A stretch of 64,000 bases of DNA from Dillenia suffruticosa (Eukaryota > Streptophyta > Magnoliopsida > Dilleniales > Dilleniaceae). The number at the start of each line of letters is the position of its first letter. Within the stretch, counting starts at the first letter, position 1. Below the pieces are notes generated by a model that searched no databases, had not been told where the DNA came from, and saw only the letters and a list, made by a program, of their open reading frames with translations. The translations under genes were made by a program, and so were the position numbers. The stretch covers positions 23,871,201-23,935,200 of the forward strand of contig JAVTVX010000016.1 of the NCBI GenBank assembly GCA_033439265.1, read 5' to 3'. Shown here one piece after another: positions 10,966-23,305 of the stretch.

Positions 10966-11719
10966 TATGCATCTAAGCATGAGTGAAATGGGAGGGCTAA
11001 ATTGAGCTGGAGATGAATTATGCATAATATTAGTAAATCAGAGTTTTGTGAGCACTGTGTCCTTGGAAAGCAAAAGAAAATCAAATTTGTCAAAGACATA
11101 CACAACACAAAGGGAATACTTGACTACATATATTCTGATCTCTACAAGGTGCATCTAGGGGCCTTCTAAGGGATGTATTATTCATATGATAACTATCATT
11201 GATGACTACTCCAAAAAAGTTTGGGTATTCCTTCTGAAACAAAAGAGTGATGTGTTTACAACATTTAAGAATTGGAAGACTATGATCAAGATGTAGATCG
11301 GAAGGCAGATAAAACATTTATGCATTAATAACAGTTTAGAGTTTTGTTTTGATCAGTTTAATACACTCTACAAGTTAGAAGGAATTATGAGGCACTTCAC
11401 AATTCGCTAAACTCCATAGAAATATAGTGTGGTGAATAGGACTTTAATGAAGAAGGTATGTTATATGCTTTCCAATTCTGGCTTACCTAAATCTTTTTGG
11501 GCCAAGGCTACTTTTACAACTTGTTTCTTCGTTAGTCGTTCTCCTTCATCTAATATTAACAAAAAGACTCCATAATAGATATGGTTGGGTACACTTATTA
11601 AATGCTCTGATTTAAATATATTTGATTGTCCTCCTCATATTCATGTTGATAATAGAAAATTGGAATCTAGATTTATGAAATGTATCATTCTTGGTTTTAA
11701 GTCCAATGTTACTAAATTA
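10966..11719 (+). pseudogene. copia integrase remnant (outer element)
   Basis: After the nested insertion the host frame resumes with the zinc-binding region: EFCEHCVLGKQKKIKFVKD (about 11040-11100), then a GILDYIYSDL block. Later pieces ILGFKSNVTKL and DCPPHIHVDNRKLESRF (about 11625-11715) match the integrase C-terminal region. Stops and frame changes are frequent. The remnant stops at 11719, where the larger copia element inserted, and resumes at 17920 with WYSEAKKV-VSKDVIFDKNPI. Confidence 0.75.
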
Positions 11720-12274
11720 TGTTAGGAATTTTAAATTCAAATCCCATGAATGAGAGTTAATGCATTCAAAATGAAGTTAACGGAGAAAATATAACTAAAA
11801 TAGGATTAAATATGATAAAAAATGGAAGTTATTTGAGTTTGGATGCATTTGGCCGGATTTAGGTGTCCAATTCAAATCTTTACACAATTAATCTTATTTT
11901 GATTATGAATATTTGATTAAATTCTTAATATGACCAACAATATTCTAGGGTGACAATTATGGGGTTTTAAAGGCTTTTTTATGGTTGAGAGCCTATATAA
12001 ATCTCATCCTAGTGCATTAGATCTCTAAATCCAATTTCAAGTCTCTACACCATCTATTGAGAGAAATTGAGGGTTTAAAAGGTTTGTACATGTTATTTTA
12101 GTGCTATCGCAATTGTCGGAGATCGTCGGAATTCGGGTACGTTTCAATATCATTTGGTGTTATCACAATTGCCGAAAATTGTCGGAATCGGGAATAACCA
12201 AAGGTACATTCTATCCTTTTTTCTCGTATTATTTTAATCATTATTGCATTTGGTTAGCAATATGGATTCTATCA
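11720..12274 (+). repeat. 5' LTR of nested copia
   Basis: Starts TGTTAGGAATTTTAAATTC, ends TATGGATTCTATCA. TATATAAATCTCATC near 11994 is a plausible TATA box with transcription starting shortly downstream. It differs from the 3' LTR at many scattered positions and a few indels, indicating an old insertion. Confidence 0.88.
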
Positions 12275-12289
12275 TTTGGTATCAGAGCC
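12275..12289 (+). promoter_or_regulatory. tRNA-iMet primer-binding site of nested copia
   Basis: TTTGGTATCAGAGCC directly follows the 5' LTR. TGGTATCAGAGC is complementary to the 3' end of plant initiator-Met tRNA and is the standard copia primer site, used to start minus-strand cDNA. Confidence 0.88.
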
Positions 12290-13563
12290 GTTTTGTCTTC
12301 TACCTTCAAAATTCTACGAATTTCAAAATTTTTTCAAAAATTTGGATTTTCAGATTTTTGAACTAGTGGCCCAAAATTTTGATTTTTTGAAAAATTAAAA
12401 TACTTACATCATTATGATCAAAACTATATTTTCAAAAATTATTTTGGAGTATTTCTACACTTTCCGACAGTTTTTTGACATATGGACTAGTCATAAGCAA
12501 TTGATTCCAGGTTGGGACCCTTGGGGTCCATCAAATGAAGATGACAACATTAAAAGTACATAAAATGAAATAAATGAGCCATAAAGGACAATTGAAAAAA
12601 AAATTATAATATTTTAAATATTTATTTATTTAATGAATGACCATGTGGTCAATTCTTCCTTTTTTTTTGGAAAACATTTATGTCTTGTACTAAATGATTT
12701 TAAAAGGGTCATTCACTTTTTCAATCAAGTTTCTACGATATATTTTAAAAGGTTTAATAAAGTTTCAATCATTTCATATTAGACATTTATATTAAAAATA
12801 TTATGCATAAAATTAATTTTTAATATATTTTGTACATAAGGGGAGGTACAAAATTAATAAAATGTATTATATAATTCAATTGTATTTTTATTTTATGTAC
12901 TTTAGTATGGCAAAATTAATTAATATTATTATCCTTATAATCAATATAATTTTTAAAATTAATTGGGGTTTAGCCACAGTAGTCATAATTAAATAAAAAA
13001 ATTATATATAAAAATATGATCACATTTAGAAAAGAATAAATTTGTCGCGAAAATTATTTTTATGTAATAAATTTTATCGCACAAGAATTTTTATTATATG
13101 AAAATAATAAAATGAAAGATAAGATATTAAAATAGTTATTTTCAATAGTAGTCTACTTGTATGAAATCTCTTTTCTATATAATACTATGAGTACGGTTGA
13201 TTTAGTGTATGTCTAAACTGATTTTGCTAAAAAGACGGGGATAAGTTTAAAGTTGACTGGTTGTTAAGCGGTCCCATGTGATTCACCACCTACTTGGGAA
13301 TCTAACTAGTGTATTAGAAAAATCATCTTGTAGGGCTAAGTAGAAAAGGATAAAGTGATCAAGAAAAAACTAACTATTGGTATTTTTTCAATTAGCCCAC
13401 AGGCATTAGAAAATGATCTATTTTTTATAAATCTTATCATAAGATCAAATAAATCTAATAAAATTAGAAATTTAGCTCACATGCAATTTTTATATCATAA
13501 ATTTATTTTCATATGTTTATATTGGTAGATATATATTAAATGTTTTACATATAATTAGTAAAC

Positions 13564-13920
13564 ATGTTTATTTATTTTACAATATTGCAAACCATAAATT
13601 TGAAATATGATTTTCCCAATTTGAATGAGGAGAATTATAAAGAATGGAAGGAAATGATATTTTTTCATTTGAGCTGTTTGGACATTGACTATACTATACA
13701 GAAGGACGAGCCACCTCTGATAACTGATACCAGTTCTATAGCTGAAAAGACTCTTTATGAAAAATGTAAGCGATCTAATCGTCTAAGTACCGTGTTCATA
13801 AAGAGCAAAATTTTTTACTAATATCAGTGGGTTGGTTAATCAGCATACCAATGTTCGTGCTATTGTTAAGGCTATAGATGAGCAATTTGTGAGATCGGAG
13901 AAATCTTAGCCAGTACCTTC
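13564..13920 (+). pseudogene. copia gag fragment (nested element)
   Basis: Open at 13564-13821, then in another frame. DFPNLNEENYKEWKEMIFFH, LSCLDIDYTIQKDEPPLI, LYEKCKRSNRLSTVFIKSKI and then QHTNVRAIVKAIDEQFVRSEKS match the N-terminal half of copia gag (the family's LDGKNYxxWK and DIDYAIRKDEPP blocks). The rest of gag, including the CCHC zinc knuckle, is missing. The next pieces, near 13925-14010, belong to the gag centre (VYASTSCGYGTLQLN region), and the frame then jumps to protease at 14024. About 1.2 kb of AT-rich leader (12290-13560) with no ORF precedes it. Confidence 0.78.
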
Positions 13921-14023
13921 ATTATACAATTCTCTTCCATGAGATTCACTACTGTCCACGGTGTACGCGAGTACATCATGCGGATATGGGACATTGCAGC
14001 TTAACTAAAACCTAAGAAAGTTA

Positions 14024-15250
14024 GTGGATCGTAAACAACTCATCTATTCAGGCAACAAGATGGGCTCACGAATAAATGTTATTGGTGATTGTGAACTCAC
14101 ACTAGCAAGTGGGCATGTCATGAAATTGGAGAGAGTATTATATGTACCTAAGTTTTATAGGAAGTTAATTTCCATTTCAAAACTTGTACAATTCAATTAC
14201 TTTTTCAAATTTAGTAATAAAATGACATTATTTTATAATTCAAATGTCGTTGGTTATGATCCATTATTAGATGGATTATATACTATTACTTTACAAAATA
14301 ATACCTATATGAATGTAACACATATAAGAGTTAAAAGAAGTGTCATTGAGGAAAATTCTACTATGTTGTGGCACCAAGGATTAGGACACATCTCCATAAA
14401 AAGAATAGAGAAGTTGATAAAGGATGGAGTATTTGATATTCTAGATTTTACTGGTTTTGAGACTTGTTAAACTGCATTAAGGAAAAGCAAACCAACAAGA
14501 CTCAAAAAGGTGCTAGGAAGAGCTCAGAATTGTTAGAGATCATATATACGGACATTTGTACTCCAAGTACAGACTCGTTGGTCATAGTTATTTCATCTCA
14601 TTTATAAATGACTATTCACGATATATGTATCTCTATATCTTTCGCCATAAGAATGAGACATTGGATGCCTCTAAAATTTAAGGCAGAAGTAGAGAAACAG
14701 TATGATAAGCAAATAAAAATTATGAGGTTAGATAGAGGTGGAGAATACCATGGAAGGTATACAGAGGATGGACAATCACTAGATCTATTTGTAAAGTTTT
14801 TTCAGAAAAATTGGATTGTTGCCCAATACACCATACCTAGTTCACCAGACCGGAATGGGGTAGCTGAAAGAAAAAATATGACCTTACTTGATATGGTTAG
14901 GAGCATGATGGCTAACTCCAAATTACCTAAATTCTTATGAACTGAATCTCTCAAGATGGCAGTATATATCATAAATAGGGTTCTAACCATGGCAGTAGCC
15001 AAAACTCCTTTCAAGTTATTTAAAGGTTAGAAATCTAGTTTAAGATATGTACGCATCTGGGGTTGTCCTGCATAAATAAGGGTTTACAATCCACGAGAAA
15101 AGAAATTGGATCTAAGGACCATAAGTAGATACTTTGTCGATTATGCTGAAAGATCTAAAGGATATGATTTTATTATCCATCTTACCACACTAGAGTTGTG
15201 GAATCTAGAAATGCTAAATTTTTAGATAATGATTTGGTCAATGGGAGGGA
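14024..15250 (+). pseudogene. copia protease C-terminus, pre-integrase and integrase (nested element)
   Basis: 14024-14470 is open for 148 codons: LTLASGHVMKLERVLYVPKF and YRKLISISKLVQFNYFFKF are the protease-integrase linker. MLWHQGLGHISIKRIEKLIKDG is the HHCC zinc-binding start of integrase. After a stop and frame changes, 14608-14940 continues IKIMRLDRGGEYHGRYTEDG (catalytic Asp within the RLDRGGEY block), SSPDRNGVAERKNMTLLDMV (with the Glu) and MANSKLPKFL. It then continues in another frame with VYIINRVLTMAVAKTPF. The catalytic residues of the core are still readable but the frame is interrupted repeatedly. Confidence 0.8.
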
Positions 15251-15529
15251 TAACTCTCGAGAGTTAACTCCTAAAAGGGATCCATAAATTATCTTATCAA
15301 GTTCAAGTACCAAGTTAGTTGTCATACAAAATGACTCTCAAGTGCCTATGGATACAAATCAGAATATGGGTGATAACTAAGAAATTCCACAAATAGTTGA
15401 TCAAGATCAAGTTGGTCAATCTTCTCCTACGAAAAATGTTGAACCTACATTAAGTAGATCTACTCAAGAAAGAAAATCAACTATATCTGATGACTATGTG
15501 GTATACTTTCAAAAGTCTGACAATAACGT

Positions 15530-17119
15530 CAGAGCCATAGAGGACCCAGAAACGTTTTCACAAGTCATAAATTTTAAGGCTTCGAACTTATGGCTAAACG
15601 CCATGAAAGATGAGACGGACTTCATGAGGAGCAACGGAATCTAGAATCTTGTAAAGTTGCCAAATAGGGTAAAACCCATTGGATGTAAATGAGTCCTCAA
15701 AACTAAGACAGACCCATTGGGCAACATTAAGAAATACAAAGTTAAACTTGTTGTTAAAGGGTTCAAAGGGAAAAAATTGACTATTCGGAGACATTTTCTC
15801 TAGTATCCAAAAAAGATTCCCTCCGCATCATTTTGGCTTTTGTTGTATATTTTGACACAGAATTATAACAAATGGATGTGAAAACGGTTTTTCTTAATGG
15901 GGACCTAGAGGAAGAGGTTTACATGTGTCAACCTGAAGGATTCTCCTCCAACGGTAGTGAGCATTTGGTGTACAAGATCAAGAAATCTATATACGGGCTG
16001 AAACAAGCCTCCTACCAGTAGTATTTGAAATTCCACAATATAGTCATTTCACTCGATTTTGAAGAGAATATTGTGTATCAATATATATACCTCAAAGTCA
16101 GCAGAAGTAGATTTTGTTTTCTTGTCCTTTATGTGGATAATATACTACTTGCCACCAATGATAAGGGGATATTGTATGAGGTGAAACAGTTCCTCTTTTA
16201 AAACAGTGAGATTAAAGATTTATGTGATATATTTTATGTCATCGGTATAAAGATATATCGAGATAGATTTCATAAGGTTTTGGGACTATCTCAAGAGACT
16301 TATATCAATAAAGTTCTTAAGAGATATATGATGAAGAACTGTTCACCAAGTATAACTCTGATTGTCAAAGGGGATAATTCAATTTGGACCAATGCCCTAA
16401 GACAAATTTGGAAAGGGAACAGATGATTAACATCTCATATGCTTTTGTTGTTGGAAGTCTCATACATGCATAGGTTTGTACAAGACCTGATATAACGCAT
16501 GCTGTGGGGATATTAGGTAAATATCAAAGTAACCCGAGTTTGAAACATTGGAAAGCTGTAAAAAAGGTATTGAGATATCTACAAGGTACCAAGAAACACA
16601 TGCTAACATATAGAAGAATCGACAACCTGGAAGTGGTCGGGTAGTCAGATTCGGACTTTGCCGGCTGTGTTGATTCCCGAAAATCAACGTCGGGTTATAT
16701 CTTTATGATAGCCGGTAGAGTTGTATCGTGGAGGAGTGCTAAGCAGACATTGACTGCGACCTTTGCCATAGAAATTGAGTTCGTGGCGTGTTTTGAAACT
16801 ATGTCACACACAGTGTGACTTAAGAGTTTCATATCTGGACTTAGGGTTTTAAATTTTATACCTAAACCATTATGTATATTTTGTGATAATTCAGTTGCTG
16901 TATTTTTTACTAAAAATAATAAGAGTGGTAGTCGAAATAAACATATCGACATAAAATATTTAGTCATTAGGGAAAAAGTGTTTGAAAATAAAGTTGTAAT
17001 CCAACACATTAGCACTAATTATATGTTGTCCGATCCCTTAACCAAAGGCAAGCCACCAAATAGGTTTAGAGATCATATTATAAATATGGGTTTATTGCCT
17101 TATTTAAATGAAATGTAGA
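15530..17119 (+). pseudogene. copia reverse transcriptase and RNase H (nested element)
   Basis: Stop-interrupted frames show the conserved copia RT order: [99 protein letters not shown], and LVLYVDNILLATND. In the last block the catalytic YVDD reads YVDN. RNase H follows with NIGKL-type motifs and, near the end, HIDIKYLVIREKVFENKVVI and STNYMLSDPLTKGKPPNRF, then a stop near 17118. Loss of the second catalytic Asp plus stops makes it inactive. Confidence 0.85.
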
Positions 17120-17372
17120 GTTGAATTTTCTCAATAAAATTGTGCACATATTGTTATTTTGAGATAAATTTATCAAATTTGGATTCCGAATAAACGTAAA
17201 GTTTATTCATAAAGTAAATGTCACCATAAAATTAGAAAATGGAATGCACTGTAATACACAGAAAACAATACTCACTTTAAGATGACTTATTGCCTTGACT
17301 CATGTATTCTATTTTTATATAAAGTTGACTTAGTTTTGATTTCAAATCGGTTTGTTGGGATAAGTGGGAGAA

Positions 17373-17919
17373 TGTTAGAAATTTTAAATTCAAATCCCAT
17401 GAATGAGAGCTAATACATTCAAAATGAAGTTAATGAGAAAAATATAATCGAAAGGGAATTAAATGTGATAAAGAATGGAAAAAATTTGAATTGGGATACA
17501 TTTGGCCAGATTTAGGTGTCCCATTCAAATCTATACACAATTAATCTTATTTCGGTTACAAATATTTGATTAAATCATCATTATGACCGGCAATATTCTA
17601 GGATGACAATTATGGGGTTTTAAAGACTTTTTGATAGTTGAGAGTCTATATAAACCTTCTCCTAGTGCATTGGGTCCCTAAGTCCAATTTCAAATCTTCA
17701 CACCATCTATTGAGAGAAATTGAGGGTTTAGAAGGATTGTATACGTTATTTTGGTACTATCGCAATTGTTGGAGATCGTCGGAATCCATATACGTTCCAA
17801 TATCATTTGGTGCTATCACAATTGCCCGAAATCGAGAATGATCGGAGGTACATTCGATTCTTTTTTCTCATATTATTTTTAATCATTATTGCATTTGGTT
17901 AACAATATGGATTCTATCA
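17373..17919 (+). repeat. 3' LTR of nested copia
   Basis: Starts TGTTAGAAATTTTAAATTC after the tract GATAAGTGGGAGAA and ends TATGGATTCTATCA, followed by the target duplication AATTA. It is collinear with 11720-12274. Confidence 0.88.
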
Positions 17920-17924
17920 AATTA

Positions 17925-18880
17925 TGGTAGTCAGAAGCTAAGAAAGTCTAAGTTAGCAAAGATGTTATCTTCGATAAGAATCCTATACTTCATGAGATAT
18001 CTCTTAGAGAAACATCAAGCACGTATGTGGAGTTTGATTGGGTCAGAGTTTATACCATTGTCTTGATCTCAGTCTAGGTTAGAAATACATAATGCTACAG
18101 TTTCTTCACCACCACCGGTGGCATTATAGTATTCTATTACTAAAGATAGATCTAAGAGAGATATTAAATATCGTCAGAGATATATCGAGGCTGATTTGGT
18201 TGCAAATGTGTTGAATGTAACAGAAAACATTAATTCAAGTTTGGAGCCTTTTAGTTATTTAGGGGCAGACAGTTATAATAATTCTAGCATATGGATGATT
18301 GCTGTGTAGGAGGAGATGGAATCACTCTATAAGTATGACATGGGAATTGGTAAGACTGCCTAAGGATAAGAAAGCAGTACACTGCAAATGGGTGTTAAAA
18401 GGAAGAATGAATACCAGAATTTGAAGAAACCAGGTACAAGACAAGGTTAGTTGCAAGACTTCATACATGTGTAATTCAATTGTAAAGCACATTTCTATTC
18501 GAGCTTTAGTTGATATCGTGGTTATGCATGATTTTGAGTTTGAGCAATTAAACGTTAAAGACAACATTTTTATACGAAGAATTTGACAAAAACATTTACA
18601 TGCAACAAATTGAGGTTTTTATAGTTTCAGGAAAAGAGAATTATGTGTGCTTGTCAAAAAAGTCCATTTATGATCTAAAGCAGTCACTCAGACAAATAAG
18701 AAAGTTTGATCTTTTTATAACCACCTATGAGCTCAAGAGAAGTAGTTATAATAACTGTGTCTATTTTAAAAAGATAGGTGACGGGAGATTGTAATGAGCA
18801 AAACTAATATCCATGATAATGATATGATGACCAACACTTCCTATTGCCAAGTTTGAGCATTGCTTAGGGTTGGTTGGTAT
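17925..18880 (+). pseudogene. copia reverse transcriptase remnant and pol C-terminus (outer element)
   Basis: Resumes the outer copia after the nested insertion. Recognisable RT pieces are a YKTRLVARLH block, LDIVVMHDFEFEQLNVKD-like sequence, FLYEEFDKNIYMQQIEVFIV, SGKENYVCLSKKSIYDLKQS and LKRSSYNNCVYFKKIGDGRL (18600-18794). The sequence then jumps to PTLPIAKFEHCLGLVGIS, which is the extreme C-terminus of pol, so the YVDD motif and nearly all of RNase H are deleted. Numerous stops. Confidence 0.78.
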
Positions 18881-18923
18881 TAGTTATTGAGTTTTACATT
18901 AGAATTTGAATCAAGTTGGAGAT

Positions 18924-19199
18924 TGTTATATTATGGTGATTTAAATTCTTTTTTATCTAGTATACTAAGCTTGCTTGTTATATTTTTGGGTTAGAGTTTT
19001 ATTTTTGATATTATATATATAGTGTATATTAGGTTTTGGGTGTTTATTCGGTTATTATTCATTTGACATTCCCCTATGCTCCATAATTCTCATATAATCA
19101 ATTCTCTCTTCTGCACGTAGTTTTTTTCCCGCGATTTGGGATTTTCCAAATTAATGTTTGTGTGATTTTCTCACTCGTTTTGTTTTATAATTTCTAACA
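18924..19199 (+). repeat. 3' LTR of outer copia
   Basis: 276 bp from TGTTATATTATGG to TTTCTAACA, preceded by the tract CAAGTTGGAGATTG. It gives the undisrupted LTR length and shows that the plastid segment in the 5' copy is an addition. Confidence 0.82.
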
Positions 19200-19894
19200 C
19201 TTCACAATGGACATTGATTAGGCACAATCTGTATTTCTGTGGGAGGTGACAGACTTGCATGATTGGAGTCTTCAAAAGTCAAATAGGCCCTGCAGGGACA
19301 AAAACATGAGTTTAGGAGATTGTCAAAAGGATTTTAAACGATTGACATGAAAAACCTCAGATTGATGGTAATGCTGCCATTACAACCGAAGGAAAGATAC
19401 TCTTGCCATCCTCTAGCTCTTCCCTTCCCCATTGTGGCGAGTGGCACACCAAAGTCACCACAACTAGGAGCGATGTTTAAGTGCTAACCAATCATCTATC
19501 CAGGAATGCAGCCCCAAATATTTGCAAGCTTTGCAGCTGTTAAAAGTATAGATCATAACCACACATCTTATGTGAAGTTCATTCTAGCATTAATTCATTA
19601 AACAAAAAGCAAAATGGGTGAATATGGAAAAGAGAAATAAAGATGGTATCCAAAAGGGTCCCAAATTGGAACCGGTGAAAAGGAATCCGGTAACCTGGTG
19701 GTAGCGGAGGAGAGACTACACATGAAGCAGAAAACAAAACAACCAAAAAGTGGGGTGGGAGATTTTAAGGAAAACATTTCCATCTCCACAAACAATTTTT
19801 CCTCCCTATTCTACTTGATTGGATGACAAACCGGATTCTTCTTCGCCGGATAACCCATAACATGCCCTGTCCTCAAAATCATTAGCGGCATCAG
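19200..19894. other. Intergenic / 3' flank of receptor kinase gene
   Basis: No ORF of note. The part nearest 19894 should include the 3' UTR of the minus-strand kinase. I did not identify a confident polyadenylation signal. Confidence 0.5.
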
Positions 19895-22800
19895 CTATAC
19901 CAATTCCTCTTGTCCCTCTGAAGGACATCTGATCAGCTCCAATATGTTAACCACTTCTGCCATGTCTGGTCGGTTTGAAGGCACTTGTGATGTGCAGATT
20001 AAGCCCAATTTCATCACCGGAATTGCTTCTTCAGCAGGAAAGCTTCCACGGAGCTTAGCATCAACACATTCCTCTACCCTACCTTTTTCCAAAGCCCCTC
20101 GAACCATGTCACAAACCACAACCACATCATCCTCCATGTACTCAACTGGCTGCTTTCCCGTCACCACCTCTAGAACCAAAATTCCAAATCCATAAACATC
20201 ACATTTCTCAGTTATCTTTACTGTTCGACATGCAAATTCAGGCGCCATATAACCTAGTGCACTTTGAATCTTGCTGCTTAAAACATAACGGTCTAGCATT
20301 GGCAACAATCTCGCCAGCCCAAAATCTGCCACCTTGGGCTCACCGGAGCTGTCAAGAAGGACATTGCTTGATTTAAGATTGTAGTGTATGATATTCATTT
20401 GGTGCAGGTGAGCCAAACTTTTAGCTATTCCTATTATCACATTGAATCTCTCGTTCCATGAGAATGAGTTTCCTCCCAATCCTTCATGCAGATGCTTGTA
20501 CAAACTTCCACCAGAGACAAATTCATATATTAGGAGCTGCAAGGATGGAGTCCAATAATATCCCTCGAGAGCCACAAGATTATGATGCTGGACTTTTCCA
20601 AGTTTTTTCACTTCCCTTTCAAAATCATCTTGGGACTTAACAAGACTTGACACTGTGAGTTTCTTGATTGCAACTGGGTGGCCATCACCAAGAACTGTCC
20701 GGTATACTGCTCCAAATCCACCACGCCCAAGCTCACAATCCTTGTTAAGCAGCGCATGTGCTCCTGTGCTGAAGTCAGGCTCACCAGAGAACATGACAAG
20801 TTTACCAGAGTTGGCATCAGTAGTGGGGGAATTGCTGAATTCATCATCACCTGATAATGTGGGGGCTGCAGCAGAATGGGAGGTGGAAGAACGGACGCGA
20901 AGGTTAAGAACTGTAATGGCAATTACACCAATGACAATGACAGCAGCTGCACCGATAGCAATAAGTGCAGATATGCTGAGAATGATTTTCTTGTGACCAA
21001 GATATGGAGGCAATGAACCAGAACTTGAATCAGAAGAAGAGTTGGGATTGAGGACAATAGGCTTGGGAAGGACAGCAGGGCAAGATTTGTTTGCTGCAGA
21101 TCCACAAAGAGATGGATTGCTAGAGACTGATGAAGGGGAAATGGTGTTGAAAAAACCCCCGGCTGGTAATTCACCTTGGAGGTTGTTGTGAGATATGTTG
21201 AAGGACATAAGGTTGGGAAGATTAGCCAATTGCTTAGGGAGGCTGCCGCTGAGATTGTTGAAAGATAAATCCACATACTCTAGATAGGTGAGTTTTGCCA
21301 TTGCTGCAGGTATTGTACCGGTCAATTTATTATGCGATAGGATCCTGCAAAATTCAAACAAAAGAGATAAACAGAGAAAATAAATTATGTCAGCATAATG
21401 AAGAGTTTATAGGTTACTCAGCATGACGTTCTTAAAAATTCAAATTAGCAGTAAAAAAAAATATTATTGTAAGAACAATTATAACAAAACCACCACTGTA
21501 CTTCAACAAAACTTAATACCCAGCAAGATCTCCACATGAAGCCCAAAAGAGTAGAACTTGAAATGATCAATAACTATACTAAACTTATTGAGTAATTAAT
21601 CCACGAGACAGCCATGATAGCAGAGAGCAGTAAGCGATTGCTTTTGGCCAGAAGCCAAATGAAAATTTATTTTGAGAAGAATGTGCATATCTCTTTAGCA
21701 CCAGCATTGCGCAAACATTATCCAAAAAAGTTTCCTTTTGCCAAATTTAGAAGTGTTTCATCCACCTCAAAGGAGTAGATTTCCTAATCTTCACCTAGAA
21801 AAAAACAAGGAGAAGCAAAAAGGGAAAACAAGCAAGAGAACTTACAAAGACTGTAACAAAGAACAACTTTGCAGTGATGTGGGAATTTTTCCAGTCAAGA
21901 AGTTGTTTGCCAATCTCAGTTCCTTGAGAGAAATGGCTCCTCCAATTTCCAAAGGAATGCTTCCATTGAGCTGATTCTTACTCAAATCAAGAACATTCAT
22001 GGCTTTCATTGCTCCAAAACTTGATGGAACAGCACCTACAAGAGAATTCCCAGACAGATTCAATGACCGCAAGCTGCTAAGAAACTTGACTTCAGTTGGA
22101 ATTTCACCAGAAAATGCATTGGAGGATAAATCCAACACTTCGAACTCACTGTGTGAGTTCTCTGATGATAAAGATTGGCTGGTATTTCCACTCATTTTAT
22201 TCACTGAAAACAAAGATTCCTGTGAACCAGCCTTAAAAACCCATGCAGGAAGACCACCTGCAAATGAATTCTGACTAAAATCCAACTCTGCAAGGTTCAG
22301 GCAATTGAGCATTGAATCTGGCAAGCTCCCAGTGAATCTATTCATTGAAAAGTTCAAGGTCTTCAGGGACTGAAGATTCCCAAGTGAAGGTGGGAGGGCA
22401 CCAGAAAATTTGTTTTCTGAAAGATCCAAAACCTCAAGACTTTTCATCTCGCCAATCCAATCAGGAACCTCACCATCGAATAAATTACCCCGTAAGCTTA
22501 GATAATCACACAAGGTAAGTTTCTGCATTGTAGCTGGAAGGCTCCCAGAGAGAGAATTCTCACTAAGATCAATCCTCCTCAGAAGCAAACAATCTCCAAT
22601 ACCATCTGGCAGTGGCCCCTTAAATCGATTCTTATGCAAAATGATAGCCCTCAGATTATACAAATATTGGATTCCCTTTGGAATATCACCCTCCAATAAA
22701 TTATCTGAAAGATCAAGTGAGCTAAGCCCATTCAAAGTCCAAATCCCAGAAGGCAATGGACCCGAAAACAGATTAGAAGAGAAATTAACAGAAGCAAGAG

Positions 22801-23305
22801 TTGAACAGGAGGTCAAGCTGCTCGGGATCTGCCCAGAAAAACGGTTCCCAGACAAAGAAATGACTCTAAGAGACCCACATTGGTTGAAGAAATCATCTGG
22901 GATGGGTCCAGAAAGACCATTGCCACTGAGGTCAACAATACGGAGGTTAGTGAGGCGGGCAAGGTTTGGCAAAATGGAACCGGTGAAATTATTGTTGGAC
23001 AATGATAAGTTGCGAAGAGACTGCAATTGAAGGAGACCTCTACCAAGGCGACCTGAAAGAGAGAAGCCGTCGAGGGCAAGCTCAGTGACACGGTTGGATC
23101 TAGGGTTGCATTTGATTCCTATCCAGTTGCAGGGACAGTCATCATCTTCATTCCAAGATGCTAGCTTTGAATCTGGATCTTGAATGTCTGCCTTGAACAC
23201 AATCAGGCCTAGCACATCATCGTTGAGAGAGGGATTCAAAGACCTCACATCTACTACACGGGAAAAGACAAGCACAACTAAAATACAAACCAGCATGTTT
23301 CTCAT
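19895..23305 (-). CDS. LRR receptor-like kinase, PXC2-type (atypical kinase), two exons
   Basis: Exons are 23305-21846 and 21344-19895 (join on the minus strand). The donor TCTTT|GTAAGT and acceptor TTTTGCAG|GATCC join in frame as LLQSL-ILSHNKLTG, giving 2910 bp and 969 residues. Order: signal peptide (about 1-23, ending VVDVRS); LRRNT domain with the paired cysteines CPCNWIGIKC; about 20 leucine-rich repeats to about residue 540; Ser-rich juxtamembrane; one membrane span near 607-634; kinase domain from about 685. The glycine loop GRGGFG (693-698) and VAIKK lysine (714) are present and DFG is intact (827-829). The catalytic HRD reads HYN (807-809), which is typical of this clade and suggests weak or no phosphotransfer. 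Length and layout fit Arabidopsis PXC2 (At5g01890)-type kinases linked to vascular tissue; orthology is inferred, not tested. Located at the plasma membrane. GA repeats lie in the 5' leader. Confidence 0.93.

Larger units (their letters stand above)
11720..17919 (+). mobile_element. Nested Ty1/copia retrotransposon, near full length, inactivated
   Basis: LTRs at 11720-12274 and 17373-17919 bound the element. A perfect 5-bp target duplication AATTA lies at 11715-11719 and 17920-17924. An initiator-Met primer-binding site TTTGGTATCAGAGCC follows the 5' LTR, and a polypurine tract GATAAGTGGGAGAA precedes the 3' LTR. Internal coding pieces follow copia order: gag, protease/integrase, reverse transcriptase, RNase H. 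All carry stops or frameshifts. Part of gag and protease (between about 13900 and 14020) is deleted. Removal of this element plus one duplication copy rejoins the outer integrase at ILGFKSNVTKL / WYSEAKKV. Confidence 0.9.
7497..19199 (+). mobile_element. Outer Ty1/copia retrotransposon, decayed, carrying two nested elements
   Basis: The ends match: TGTTATATTACGATGACTTAAATTC at 7497 resembles TGTTATATTATGGTGATTTAAATTC at 18924, and both LTRs end in TAACA. Between them lie remnants in copia order: gag (8221-8960), protease (9000-9390), integrase (10966-11719) and reverse transcriptase plus the extreme pol C-terminus (17925-18880). A polypurine tract TTGGAGATTG precedes the 3' LTR. The reading is broken by stops, by a 1.5-kb insertion (9444-10965) and by a 6.2-kb insertion (11720-17919). 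The stretch from mid reverse transcriptase through most of RNase H is missing. Flanks CATGA (left) and CTTCA (right) are not a clear target duplication. Confidence 0.8.

Noticed and set aside
7492-19204. Target-site duplication for the outer copia element
   Set aside because: CATGA and CTTCA agree at only three of five positions, which is not convincing.
19944-23091. Several ORFs antisense or out of frame to the receptor kinase (60-129 codons)
   Set aside because: Shadows of the kinase coding sequence; no independent features.
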